The position numbers were made by a program, and so were the translations under genes. DNA of 64,000 bases from Lineus longissimus (lineage: Eukaryota > Nemertea > Pilidiophora > Heteronemertea > Lineidae), in the NCBI RefSeq assembly GCF_910592395.1, contig NC_088324.1, positions 9,512,953 to 9,576,952 on the forward strand. Direction: 5' to 3'. Shown in pieces: positions 1 to 13,318 of this stretch (the first letter of the stretch is position 1; each line of letters begins with the position of its first letter). The notes below the pieces were generated by a model. The model saw nothing but the letters and a program-made list of their open reading frames with translations. It was not told the DNA's origin and searched no databases.

Positions 1-1055
1 GCATTATAGTATAGATAACCTAAGCCATTACATATTGTTTCGTTACCCCACTCATAACCGTTGGATGAATTCGATATGACAGAATCCATTTACATCAACC
101 GAGTAAATGTGTTTTATGTCTTTACTCTGGTGCACATCTTATAACTGACACCTCAGCTTCCGAGCTGAGTCAATCTAGACATAACTGTGTCGCCCTTTGA
201 ACTCCGGTTGCACCACGACAGTGATGGCATTGTTGTAATATAGGCCGATATAAATTCAACTTTTTCTAGACCCGTTAAGCAAAAGAAGTGAAGTACACTA
301 TAAGCATACATTCTGGATACACATCAACTGCACTCATGGATACCCCTCTACTATAGTTAGTAAGTTAATTGATATCAAAATCATTTATTGGCATTTGCAC
401 AAGCATTGAGGTTTGACTTTTTATAAAACGTGTAGAGACAGCATCGTGGGGGTAGAGCGTAGCCTTAGCCATCAGCAGATCGAAGGACCAAAGGAATAAT
501 CGTTTAATGGACAGCTGAAATAGACAACGCCAAATTCAGTTAACGCCAGCGTTAGTGACAAACACTTGTTTTGCACAACCAGCCCCTGGGGAAAAGTCAT
601 AAAAGCAATAACTGACGTTCCAATTTCGTTGGTCCTGGATGCTGCGAGTCATGTTATCGCCAACTGAGAGAAAGTTCTAGAATCATGTTTCTCACTCTTG
701 CTACAGGCAAGCTCAATAGAATGTAAATACTATAGAAAGGTAAGCTGCTATAGTGGTGGCCTATACACCTTTGATATGTGAATGATGTCGAGGGATTTGT
801 TGTGAAATATGCTACCTGATGTTAGAAGTTAAGGAAGATGCAGACACGATGTACGCTTCGTCTTTCATAGGCTGATGTCTTTAACGGGAACATATTGCGC
901 TCAAACCCAGCTGAGGAAAGGGGCAAGGTCGGGAGCAAGGTGCATCACTCAAACAGGAAAATCTCGCGTCGGCAGAAAGGGTCCAGGATGAAAATTGCGT
1001 TCACACAAAACCCTCTTGATATTAGACTGGGCGGGACGTATACGCCTGTCAAACG
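1..1055. other. No recognisable gene
   Basis: AT-rich, non-repetitive sequence without an open frame or splice-flanked segment that I can assign. If the receptor gene at 2.1 kb starts upstream, this may be part of an intron, but no signal-peptide exon was found here. Confidence 0.4.
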
Positions 1056-1347
1056 TTAGGTGCCATTATGCTCACTGTTCTGTCTATTATATTGACCAAC
1101 AATCCTTACACCTGCAAAAGTAGGACATTTAGGTGCCATTATGCTCACTGTTCTGTCTATATATTGACCAACAATCCTTACACCTGCAAAAGTAGGACAT
1201 TTAGGTGCCATTATGCTCATTGTTCTGTCTATATATTGACCAACAATCCTTACACCTGCAAAAGTAGGACATTTAGGTGCCATTATGCTCACTGTTCTGT
1301 CTATATATTGACCAACATTCCTTACACCTGCAAAAAGTAGGACATTT
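1056..1347. repeat. Tandem repeat, four copies of ~72 bp
   Basis: Four near-identical units begin at about 1056, 1129, 1201 and 1273, each opening with TTAGGTGCCATTATGCTCA and closing with CCTGCAAAAGTAGGACAT. The first unit is one base longer and the others differ by single substitutions, so the expansion is recent. The open frames across it on both strands simply translate the repeat and are not genes. Confidence 0.93.
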
Positions 1348-2098
1348 CGAGAACTTTCATATTTTGACCTCTTCGTCGTTCGTCAGTGCGGATTACTCGG
1401 ACTTCCAGCTTCTGTTCCTGCGATCCGATATTCACTTGCACCACTAGAATCAGTTGTAACGAATCAATCTGCTTTTCGGTCCAAATCATTCTTTCTCATG
1501 CACATTATTCGCCAAAGTTCCGGTGTAAAGTGCACAGAAAGAGGCACACAAAAGCAAACGCTATAAATTTCAAACGAGCGATCTTTTTAATATCACTCGT
1601 GTTGGCCTATACAAGTGAGAATGAAAAACTAGGAAAAACTAGTTCAGGCATTTCCTCTTAAATTTAATTATGCAAAACATTTGAGACTCAACAAGGATAA
1701 TTAAATTTGACTTGTTTCCAAAAATAACAAAGACTTTTTAATGTGAATTTATTAACATCATTAGTAAAAGACGGGGTCATATTCCTATGCATGCTGATCA
1801 TAGTCACGGGTACATCCAGTCGAGCATTGTCCGAAATCTTAAATGCCAACTGAGTCATGAGTTACCCTTCGCATCTCCGCAGCAGTATATAATGGCTGTG
1901 AACTCCCGAAAACCAAAAGCGCCCCCCCCCCCGAATCAGGGCAGCTCAGGGACCCCTTACACGCTACACCCCGCATGCATCTCCCAAGCACCACCACCCC
2001 CTCCGACGCCCGTATCCCCACGACGATGTTCGTTGAGCAGTGCATAGAAACAGCTGCGGTAATTTTCTCTTCAAAGTGGCACTTCTTCCGTTTTGCAG
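1348..2098. other. Probable intron or 5' flank of the PAN/CUB receptor gene
   Basis: No confident exon. The only landmark is the polypyrimidine tract and AG (2097-2098) that opens the first recognisable PAN exon. A C-homopolymer lies at about 1922-1931. The start codon and signal peptide of the receptor are expected upstream in an exon I could not identify. Confidence 0.4.
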
Positions 2099-5000
2099 CC
2101 TGGGACCGCTCAACATTCCGAAGCCTCTTTGAGAAGGAGCCCAACATGTATCTCCTCAGTAGCAACAGTCCTCCTCACGAGGACGTAGATCTCGAACAGT
2201 GCGCAAAACTCTGCGTCAAAGAAACCATGTTTGATTGCAAATCGTTTGATTACATTGTTACCATCAGAAGATGCGTCCTCCATGCTTTAGGAGAAGGAGA
2301 CCCCGCAGAAACGCTGCAGTTTGATAACAAGTTTGACCATATTTCTCGTAAGTACTAGGTTTGATGCTGTTGATGAGATGCAAATGATAACCTTCGCCCC
2401 CAAAAATGCCAAAAAGGTTAAAGAGAACTTGTATTGGCTGGAAAACTAGGCAAATTGGGAAACTAAGGCCAGAGTGCCGGGATTTTGCAAAGTTATAAGA
2501 CTCATTCTTAAAGAATATGGTATACATGTATATGATGGAAGTGGCAATCGATGTGCGATATCAATGATAACATGAAATTTGGAATGAAACACCTGTACTG
2601 ACTTTGGGGTTATAATGCCCGTTACACCTATGGGACAGAGGTACTCAGGGAAAACCGATTGTTACCCATTGCAAATAGATATCCAATGGATGACTTCAAT
2701 GGACATAAACGACTTTTGGCTCAATGGCCATGGGACAGTAATTTCGAGTCTCAACTTGATCTTTTAAGTGTCTTCAGCGCTTTGAGAATGGTGTACATTA
2801 AAGCGCTGTATAAGAACGTTGAAAAAAGAATTTATTGAATTTTTTTCCACTTCAGGTGGTGGATCCCTACTGATGAAGCTACCGAATACACGCCTGTACT
2901 CCGTCGGGTTGGGCTATCAGAACCACACCTACCACAACGTCACATTGGAGCAGTGCACAGAGTTGTGTGTTTCCATACGGAAATTCAAATGCCTTTCCTT
3001 CGATCTTTCAAAGGTTGGCGGCATGTGTATTCTGCACTCTGGGACAGTCCGCCATCCCACGGAGCGGCTCGTGAAATCCAAGGGGACTGACCATTATAAA
3101 AGTAGGTACAATGAAAAAAAATCATTTTGATATAAATATTTAGTTAGACATTTAGCATTATTGAGTTTACAAAAGCGTCATGACTTCTTGTTACTAAGTT
3201 CATCCGCTAGGCGTTTTTCTTTGATCTCACCGCATTCTCGGGTAATTTATGGAAGATACATGAAGCCATTTTTATCATCCTTAATAAAATGCATTGACGT
3301 ACATGTACTTCGTACAACACTTTGTTGTTCGTAGCTACTTGGAAGGCTTGCGAAAACCATAAATTTAGCTCTCGTTATGAAGGTAGATGTTGCCTTCGAT
3401 TTTGAAAGATCATTTTCATTTATTTTTTCAGCTGGGCAATGTGTTACTCCCAGTGCCATAGGTGTCTATGTCATGAAATAATTGTTAATGTACCGATGAA
3501 CATGATGAAGTACATGTATGGCGTGCAGCCCCAGTTGTTCATATACTAAAACTAATAGTAAAATTACTTCATCCTTGAAAAGCAAACCCGCAAGCAAGCA
3601 GTTTCGCCTTTTCATACTACTCGCGTATGGTGTATTTAGTTCATTACACTTGGAATGCAGTTAAAATAATTACCGGAACACGAACTAGGCTACCTGACAG
3701 CTTCGTTAACCTCTCGCAATCGCCGGGCCTTTAAAAATGAAGATGCTAACAATTAAAAGATATCTCGTATATCTCGTAGCGTCAGACTCTTCAGCAGAAA
3801 ATGAATACCTGTTCAGAGAGTTCCTTATTGTAAGGCTATTATTATTAAACCAAGAACGAAAAGTAGAGGTTTTATCCAAACCTTAGGTTTTTTATCGAAC
3901 CGAAAAACCTCCTCGTGGTGCATATTATATTTGTGTTGGTCGAAAAATCTTTAAAGATTTTTCAAAATCTCAAAAAGGCTTTATTTCTAAGGGTGTATTC
4001 TAAGATGGAAAGGCAACGGTCAACATCTAACTTACAACAGCCCGCCTTCCAAAGTGCATTTTTAATTAGTATTTTTGTTAATCGGCGTTGTGCACGATTC
4101 TCGGAAAGATATTATTGTAATTTGAACAATTAATTACGAGGTTCGTAAAGTAAAGTCCGACATATTTTAGGTCAATGGAACTTCAACCGTATAATTTAGA
4201 TGATACTTGGCTTAAGGGATATGTAATTATAAATAAGTGTGTATGATTGTAGCCAATTAACTTTAAAAGTACTGATTGTATCTGCAATGTAAGCAGTTGA
4301 TCGTTAAAGCCAATGAAAATAATTTACGGATGTTAAATATTGACCAAAGGTTTGCTACTTCATAAAATCTGGCCACAAAGTAGGGCATTTTGCCTGTTCT
4401 TGACATACGACATCGCACTTGTCGGCTTAAACGGGGCAAACCTCACAGAGAGGGAGTGAAAGTAACTTATACATGAACACTTGGGTGAAAGAGATGAGAA
4501 TGATGGCGTGCTTTCGCCACAAATGTGCTTGTCAGGCCGTAAAGATGACAGCCGTTTGTCACCTCATCTCCACCCTCTCCAGCAATACTGACCACGAACC
4601 TTCGCTGCCGTTGCAATCGCAGGCGCAAAATTTTAAATCAACAGTATTCTTTTTCAGCGCCTTTTCCGCCAGCTTCTTTCCTTTCTTTCCAATCAACGTG
4701 CCATCCAACTTCGAAAACGAATATATCGCTCCCTTTTTTGCAGCTTGTCAACCCACAGAAGTATTTAGAGTACAACAAAAATGAAAACAAATACACTAAA
4801 ATGTCTTTTGCAGCGGCTTACCATCGCCTGTTCCGCCAGCTGCCCTTTCATTCTATCAACGTACCATACAACCATAAACACGAATATATCGCTTCGCTAG
4901 AGGAATGTGCCAGAAGGTAAGACAGAAGCCTAATACGCCGAAGAATGATAATGATGAACTGATAATTAAATGTAGTCCCAATTACACAATGCAGTACATG

Positions 5001-8000
5001 TACATTTTGCAGTCAATAATTAGGCGAAAAGGCTGCAATGTACATGCACTGCGTAATGCATTGGCTTATGGTTGGAGCCTACTCAAACACAAAAACAAGC
5101 TTAAGCAGCATTTTGGGGCGCAAATTTTGAAGTGAAAGGGCAATTCAAATATAAACGCTGCCTTAGCGCATCAGCTGTGGATAGTCCCCTTTAACATAGC
5201 TCTTATACGAAAAAAGGATAATGGACCACTTCAAAGCAGTACCACCTGATAACAGTTAATTGCTTATTTGCACAGAATGATCACAGTAATCAAGAATACT
5301 TCTTAAACATCCTGCCAAAAGAACGGATTTTCTAATGGCAGTTCATGCGACTAGATAGAGAGGTATAGCAAACTTCCGAAGCTGACCGGACACTTGCAAT
5401 ATCGTATTACCTAACGTTTCTCTTGACTATTTTCAGATGCATTTTGGAAATCAAATTTAAATGCAGGTCATTAGTTTACAAGGAACTTACCGGTAACTGC
5501 CTCCTATCGGAACATAGCTCTCATACGGACGTGGGGGGAGCCAACTTGCGCACGCACACGGAGGATGCAAATTATTTTGAAAGGATACCAGGTATTTTTA
5601 ACATTAAAGACTGATATTTCCCGTTTTGCAAATCTCCTTCCAATCAATCTTCTACCGATGCAAGGTTCTTGTTATTGTAGTTCCTCTTTTTATCATGGAG
5701 GAGCAGCTTTCTTCGTATTTGGTAAGAACTTTCCGCGATCCAAAAATTTCAACCGTATCCAGGAGAGTATTTATAGTACGACCCCCTCACAACCGAAGAG
5801 CCTTATTCTGGTTCATTCACCATCGAATGTAAAAAGTTAACTTCATATTCAATGTAAATATTTATGCATAACGTAAAATATGTAGTGACTGGCACAAGTT
5901 CTGGTTAATTTCAGATGGGGCACTTGAATCCTTCGTTAACTTCGGCCTTGGCAACATCATGACCCAGTCATCGGGGAACATGCTCTTGGCGCAGTCGCCC
6001 GGCGAATGTGCAAAGAGATGCCTGGCAGTCCCCACGACACAATGCGCAAGCTTCGACTACCAAACACTTACTAAGTCCTGCTTTCTAAGCAAGTACACGG
6101 CAGGGAGTGTCAGGGGCTTGGCGCTCACGCAGAGGGACCAGACAATACACTACGAACGAATAGGTACGTTTTGACGTATATTTGCGTTAGTCTCCGAGGA
6201 ACAGGTCACAGGTTGACGTATTTTAACGTTCTCATAAGGACAGGAATTGCAAGGTTGGTTACAAGAAGGTTGGACACATGCTGCTCTTGTATAACACATA
6301 CACCATCGCATATAATTAGCTCAAGGAATTGATACAGAACTGGCGGTATATATCGGTTGTCTCACGCCAAATCCTCGTAGAGTGGAACCGAGGACCAAAA
6401 CCGAGGCGGAGTCAACGCGGGCATAACACTTTTTAGTGCTATAGTATTAACACTTTAACTTCAGATGAGAATCTATCCTACTTCTACACGACTCCATACG
6501 CCATTGTGCCGGGAGCTAATCTCCGAACTTTCCATGGTATCAGTCCCGAAAGGTGCGCGAGATACTGCATTGAGGAGGAGATCTTTGTTTGTCGGTCGTT
6601 TGATTATAGGGTAAGACTGATATTTCCTTCCATCAGCTCAAGATACCTGCTTGCCTTGCCCCGATTTCTTGGGTAAATCGAGATGAATTTTAGGCGCTTG
6701 ACAAAAAGTGTACGATCAAGGACAAGCAATGATAATGTTTACCAAGTAAACGATGGCCTCCTTCAAAAAATAGGTCGCCACCGACCACAACAAATGGGAT
6801 TTAGCTGGAAAGATTGCAATGTTGTTCGGCCAACAGCTCGCATTTGCAGACATTCTTAGTATTAACTGAACTAAGATGGAGGTTTTTCTTGCAGATTATG
6901 GACGCCGCCTGCCTTCTCAGTACGAAAACTGGAAGCGACGTGGGAGGATTGTACAAGCAGCCGTCAGTTCAGCTGCACTACTTCGAGATGAAACCCATAC
7001 TCGGTGAGCAGAAATCGATAGATTTTATCCGTAAATACCTCGCCCCCCCCCCCCCCCTCTGCATTTATATTTTCCTGGACCTTCAGTAATTACGAATGGC
7101 GTACCCCTTCAAGGATAAACCATTTCACGTACGGGTATTTCAGATTGTGGTGGTGTGTTTACTGATACTGCGGGTGACTTCGCCTCAATGAACTGGCCCA
7201 GAGACTACGATTCCAACATCAACTGTACCTGGATGATCAAGGCACCCAGGAACAAAGTAAGAAATAACATAGAGAGGCTAAGCTATTTTACCCTTACTCT
7301 TACGTGATGTTTACTCATCGCCGCAGAAAGCTACCATTTGATGCTCATTTGATGCTCGCGAATATTTTGTTGGTTTACACAGAATCTTTCAATAGAATTT
7401 TATTGAAAAAGGGAGCGAAGTATTGCCTCTGCATGTATGATTGACTCCTTCTGTTCCTATTTCAGGTCATCCACCTCAGATTCACTCATTTTGATCTCGT
7501 ATCAGAATCGAGCTGTTCGCAAAATGGCGACCGTCTCGAGGTCACGGAAATTACCGAAGGTGGCGTTCGGCGCGGCTCGACCACCAAGTGTCTTCCGTCG
7601 ACCACGAAGAATTGGGTTTCTCAATATAACGTTATAAACGTCACGTTTGTCACTGATAATCATCTATCAGCGCAGGGATTCAGGGTGTTCTATTCCATGG
7701 GTAGGTGAAACTAGCCTCCATGTCAACTTCTATGTCACGTGAGCATAGATCTATCCTGGCCGAATTATCTAGGGAGGTTTCGCGATTCTCACGAACGATG
7801 CTAACGCGAATAACGAAGGTCTGACGTCATCAATTCCTGCGCCAATTTCAGGACTCGACCCTCGCAAAGTGGCTTTCGTACTGTGTGTGGTCGTTTTTTG
7901 GGTTGCAAAACTTGCCTTTTACACTAATTCATGTCAAATTTGTAAGATGGGGCTTTGAAAACGCTTCGTTCAAAACGGAAATGTCACTTTTATTGAGTAA

Positions 8001-11000
8001 ATAGTCGAGAAAAATATCAGTTTCTTGACAATTTAACGATAGACAGCTGTACTTGTATGACTCAACCATCCGTCAACCGACCAGTCTTTGTATGCATTTT
8101 TATGAGGTTAACCCAATGACAACGATTTAATGTTGGAGTATATTTTGTTTTACCTCTTCCCCTAGAGCCCCAGGACTAGGCTAATAAGCGTAGTTCTGGA
8201 GCTCTAGGACGCCAACGATTTAGGCCTATCGTTGGCGGGTTATCCCTATTATTGTAAACAAATAAAACTCCCACAGGTTTCCAACTAAAACTAAAACATT
8301 CCTCCCCACCGTTATTGTTCTTGTTGCCATATTTTTCCTTGACCCACATTTACATTATAGAATACCATACACCAACGTCTTGAAAGAGTCGTTCAGCTCA
8401 AAGTGCAATGGAATAGAAATCTCACCTTTTTATTATGATGACATTTGCATTAGTTTTTACCGGATGTGGAATGCAATGTCAATTGAATAATTACCTACGT
8501 GATTGTTATTACATTTTCTATCTTGGTGACTCATCCCAGTCGCAAAAAAAACAATGTCTTACTGTTTTCAGGTTTTTTTAAGTGTTATTGTTTAAAAGAA
8601 ATCCGGATGCGATGGACCATTAGGAAAGGTTAAGAGATTGTACCAGATATGCATCTGTACATCTTTGCAAAATTCCGACCCAGATTACGGAACGTTTTTG
8701 TTTTTAGCATCAGCGCTGTATTGCGGGTTGGACGTAACTACATTGTATTCTTATTCTCACCACTTAAAATTAGTGAGGGACGCCCTGAAAGGGTATATCA
8801 GCCTAACTTAAAGATCTACAATCCGTATTCTCACTAAACTTTAGTGACTTTATTCCAGAATGGCCTTGCACAGGTGCTATCTTCACGGAAAAGAATGGCG
8901 AATTCGCTTCCCCAAAATGGCCAGAGAACTACCCCAGCAAGACGAAGTGTAACTACCTCATTGTCGCCCCAGCAGGCCACACCATCCGGCTAAACTTCAC
9001 ACATTTCGACTTGGATTCTCACCTTCTGTCCGGAAACTGCATTGCGCAGGCGGACCACGTATCAGTGATGAACGGAAGAAATGAATACGCGCCTATGATT
9101 GGCCGATACTGTGACAGCCAATTGCCCCCATCGATGCTAGAATCGAAAGCCAACTTCATGTACATTGAATTCTGGTCAGACGGCGAAGTGGTAAAATCTG
9201 GATTCCACGCGAAGTACGAAGTTATCGAAAAGGGTACTTCCATTGGTAATACTGCTAGCAAATATGAAACCACAACTCGGAAAGGAAAAGGGAAAACAAT
9301 CAAGAAGGGCGATTTGAAGGCGGAAGACTACACGGCACTGCTGGGAACTGGGTCGCCGAATGTCACGGTGACGTATGTACTGGCAAATTCCACAGGAGGT
9401 AGGTATACTTGGCTTCTTGATTCGTTTGAGATCATGTAAAATAATTATAAAAGCCCCTCTCCTCCGATCTTACGATTGCAGATTTTTACAGGATTGGATC
9501 GGTTGGAATGGTTGTTGTAACAAGAAAGCTAACCAGCTTCATGATTTTAATAAGACCACAGGGAAGGACACGTGGTGTTGATGGTTGTTCTGTCCCGAGA
9601 GTACCCTAAACTGTAACGCGGTATCATCGCCAGGTTTAGCTGACCGATGCTGTCTCGCACATGATAGTGATTCCGTTGCATTCCGTTTCAGACGACTCGG
9701 ATGGAAATGGTATCCTGACCTACATCGTAAAGAAGCAGACAGCCCTGGTCGCGGCAATAGTGCTGGCCGTTATTGTTCTGGCGGGGCTTCTGACTGCTGG
9801 GGTTATTGTCTGTAGGCGGTCACGAGCGTAAGTTCTTGCATTACACGGGATGTCCTAGCCAATTATGAACATGCAAATGGCACCCCAAGAGGCCTCTTCA
9901 AAATGGCACCCCATACCATTATTCACGAGGACGACCTGTATATCAGACAAACAGCTTCATTTAAGCAGGCACAAAACAGCGGGCACTCAAGATCTCTAGA
10001 CTGGAGCCTGGAGCTGGTTTGCATCATACAATCGGGGATGAAATGAGAAAAATTGCTACATCTGTAAATGATTAGTTCTTACATAAATCGAATAGCACAG
10101 CAAAATCTGTCAAAATATCAAATTTAGTTTTCTCAGAATTTAGAGTAAGTTATATGGAGGTCACAAAATACTTAAAATACTTCGTTGTTCTGGTCAGAAT
10201 GTGCAACTTTATCTCTAAAGTCTATATTATAATTATGCCCGGAGAGAGAGTCATAGGTCTGTTTGATTTCATTTTCAGGTCTATGACTATGCGTCAAAAC
10301 GAACGGGGGTACCTCCTTCACGACAACCTCTCCGTCTCCGCGAGAGTCAGGTAAGGTGATACACTATCCACGACTTTCCTGGAGCAAATTGCCCGCAGCT
10401 AGTATCCTTAGCGTTCTAATATGTGGCTTTATGATACGCCCGGTGTAACATCTGTGGTTGTTCCCCATGTGTCAGTGTTTCCAAACAATAGGCAGCTAGA
10501 GAGAGCACGACTTTTCAATAGGGGGGATACACAGAAAAACTTGTCAATCTATTTTTGAGCGTTCCCAAACAATGAGGAGAAACACTCACACACGGGAAAC
10601 ACTCACATATATTACACCGGCCCTGACTCCTAACGACTTAATCCATTCGGACTGCCAATTATCCTCTTCTTTTCCTACTATACATGTAATGTACATGTCC
10701 ATGATAAAAAATTGATGCTGAGATATTAGCAGCGAATTTGCTGACGACTTTTGTGTCTCTACAGGAATAGCTTTAAGTTTCTAACATCATCAGTTATTGA
10801 AGAGTGCTATTGATACTCACTGCCATATTTTCTTCTCCAGCTCAATGGATCTGACTGATGGACATACAACAGAACCTCACTACGAAAGGTTTGTAGCAAA
10901 TATATATCCACGCCAGACTTGTTTGATGATCGTCAGCTGGTTTAAGTCACAGGAGAAAACAACTTCTCTTGACGTCATATCGAAAGAAATGTTGGCCATA

Positions 11001-11566
11001 CCTTCGAACGTTATAGCATTCCGCGATAATGACGTCACTGCAGCTGCTGCCCTCTATTTCCCCATCGCTGAATTACAGGCAATGTCGGACAAACATGCGG
11101 TTTCGTAATGGATTCAGGCTTTCTAACTAGGGCAGTGAGATTCAATCTGGCACATGTCCGAGTGTTGGAAATACTACATAATTGTTCTGAATATTTCTCT
11201 CTCTGACTCTATGGTATCATTTATGCTAAAAACAATGCAGGGTCAAAGATAATTGACTTTGAAATAAGCTCAAATGCGTAGAAATAAGTGTCGATGTCTG
11301 ACTGTCACGTGACTAAAACGTCATCAATATCTTATTCAAATGACCTTGTGAGCTATAAATAGTAACTTCGCGGAATGCTATTGTGGCTTTACCAACGTTA
11401 AAGCATATATAATGGCCTTCTTATTGGTCTTCCGTTACTTTTCAGCGTCGACGAGCACACGCTCTTCATCAACACATTGAATACCACAGGAGCCTTACAG
11501 AATCCGACCTATGACCGTACGAGTCCGGAACTGCCGCCGCGGCCACAGCCAGACGTTGTCAGTTGA
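2099..11566 (+). CDS. PAN/Apple x5 - CUB x2 single-pass membrane receptor (5' end missing)
   Basis: Exons: 2099-2347, 2856-3101, 4814-4916, 5437-5591, 5915-6163, 6465-6610, 6895-7003, 7144-7256, 7466-7700, 8859-9398, 9692-9827, 10279-10350, 10841-10888, 11446-11566. They join in one frame to about 840 residues ending at TGA 11564-11566. Five PAN modules each carry a C-x3-C pair (CAKLC, CTELC, CARRC, CAKRC, CARYC) followed by C-x-S-F/L and a later C. Modules 1, 2 and 4 are single phase-1 exons; module 3 is split by a phase-2 intron and module 5 by a phase-0 intron. CUB1 (7144-7700) and CUB2 (8859-9398) follow. The membrane helix is in 9692-9827 (ALVAAIVLAVIVLAGLL, then CRRSR as stop-transfer). 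The tail of roughly 85 residues has NPTYD, an NPxY-type endocytosis/PTB motif, and a proline-rich PELPPRPQP. By family, PAN and CUB bind proteins or sugars; the ligand is unknown. The start codon and signal peptide were not found, so the N-terminus is incomplete. The architecture matches no named protein I know. Confidence 0.8.
4651..4740 (+). pseudogene. Degenerate partial copy of a PAN exon
   Basis: This stretch parallels the start of the PAN3 exon at 4814-4916, including its acceptor: a pyrimidine-AG at 4656-4657, then matching stretches such as TTCCGCCAGCT, TCAACGT and CGAATATATCGCT. It loses similarity where the real exon continues into the C-x3-C codons and has no donor. I read it as a diverged local duplication of one exon half, now intronic and probably not spliced. 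Confidence 0.6.
10438..10623. mobile_element. Short MITE-like element, copy 1
   Basis: The ends are inverted repeats: GCCCGGTGTAAC at the left and ATTACACCGGCC at the right, extending inward through a GTGAGTGTTTCC-like block. It lies in the intron before the small cytoplasmic-tail exon of the receptor gene. Length about 185 bp, no coding capacity; a clear target-site duplication was not seen. Confidence 0.6.
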
Positions 11567-12305
11567 GCGAGCAACTCGAAGCAACCGTTCAAATCTTGAC
11601 GCGATCTTTAACGCAGGAATACTAAACAAGACTGATTTCAATGTATTCAAAGAGAAGCAGGCCTTCCTCGCATACCAGGGGTTTTTAAGATACTCCGCCT
11701 TTCAATATTTGTACAATGTATATACATGTAATGCCGAAAGAAACCTGAATCACAGCATGTCCATGGACTTTCCTGCTACATTCTTCCTTTACGGAAAGAA
11801 AGGCCATGAGACTTACCTGATCGGGGGATGATTCCCTAATTGTACGCTTTGCACCGCTCAGTGCTTGTACAAAGTGCTGTTGAGCTACTTACCAGTGTTT
11901 GAGAGTCGCTTTTGGAAATACTTACATGCATGTTGCACTTTTAAGGCAGGGCAGCTAGTACGTCACGTTATGTCCAATAGTTAAATTTACGCTGTAATAT
12001 CCTGTCAGGAGGAATTGCGGCCCTGTTGGAAGCTCTCTTAAAAAAACAACATTTTAGAAGCCATGGCTGTCCCTTTAAAACCTCAAAGGGATTTTCATTT
12101 CGCTGCAAAATCTCTACAGTTAGTGTATTATTTCTATATAAGTGATGGCCGAAAAGCCAATGATTTTTCTAAATCTCAAAAAACTATTTTTGAGAGTGTT
12201 GTATATAAAAAAATATGCATCCATTTATTCATGACTAATACACGTTATCAAAATATGTAAATTTGTACAGATTTTATAAAACATATTGCACATTGTATCT
12301 CTGTA

Positions 12306-12311
12306 AATAAA
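12306..12311 (+). terminator. Candidate poly(A) signal of the PAN/CUB receptor gene
   Basis: AATAAA lies 740 bp after the TGA stop in AT-rich sequence on the same strand. It is the first clear hexamer noticed downstream of the stop. Cleavage was not observed directly. Confidence 0.4.
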
Positions 12312-13318
12312 TTTGAAGACCACATTATGATAAATCGTAAGTCTTCTCAATTCTTTAAGACCAACTCTAAGTCTTGGCCGCGAGGAAATTCTATGTTTCC
12401 TTATGTAGTCATCAGGTGGTCAAGCACTCATTTTTAATCATCGCACGTCGCCACAACACAAATCTCTCCTCGACGGGTACGTCCTCTAGTCGACATTCCA
12501 ATCTTATTTCGTGTGAAGTTCATGAAGGTGTCTGCCTACTGACAGTTTGAAAGAATCAGGTGACTGGTTGGACACGCCCCTTTGGCACCTCGCGCATTGT
12601 GCGCTTGATGACCCGGCCCGCGGTCGCCGCACTGGGAGGCACTCTGTCCCGTGACTCGGGCCACAATATTAACCCGTCACCTCAAGAAGTGAATGACTTG
12701 CGGTATCTTTGAAGCTTTATCAGAGTCACGAATATCACAGCTTGGTGTCTCTATCCAGTCAAACCACAACTATCAATTTGGAATGTTTCATAAAAATGAA
12801 CAAACGCCATTCGCGTTGATCCGACAATTGTTACGAGTTGGCACTTTTCCCTATTATTCGATTTTATTCATCAAATATCTTGTTTTTCTTTTCGATTCAA
12901 AATGCTTTAACGCCTTTCTTTACAATTGGGACAAAACGGACAGCACGTTCAGGACACCCAAACAGAAGTTGGACGAGACATTTCTGAAAATGTGCCAACT
13001 ATTTCTTCAACCATTCATAAGCTGCAGCCAGAATACAAATTATTTGTTGATAGTCGTATGCAAATCATTAACTTTTGCTAAAGTGCATCGTCCGATATTT
13101 GACGAGGAATCTCGCGAAGAAGTTATGTCAAAGTCCTAATTGTTTACTTCATATCTGCGTCATATCATTTTGGTTGAAACTCAAAATCATTCATTTTGTG
13201 GTAACGTTATTGAAATGAATACCTGATTTTTACTTTTTTAACACCGGAATCTGCATGGTTTGTCAGCAAGGCGCACTGCTCCGCCGTACGAGTCTGAAAG
13301 CCAATATAGGTGAAATAT

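Noticed and set aside
1056-1340. Open frames on both strands with repeating 24-residue blocks
   Set aside because: They are translations of the 72-bp tandem repeat (a multiple of three), not genes.
1386-1661. Frame with a hydrophobic stretch that could be a signal peptide for the PAN/CUB receptor
   Set aside because: No methionine close before the hydrophobic segment, and no donor giving the needed phase-1 join to 2099.
12693-13139. 148-codon open frame
   Set aside because: No domain or splice context, composition like the surrounding AT-rich DNA; probably chance in the receptor 3' flank.
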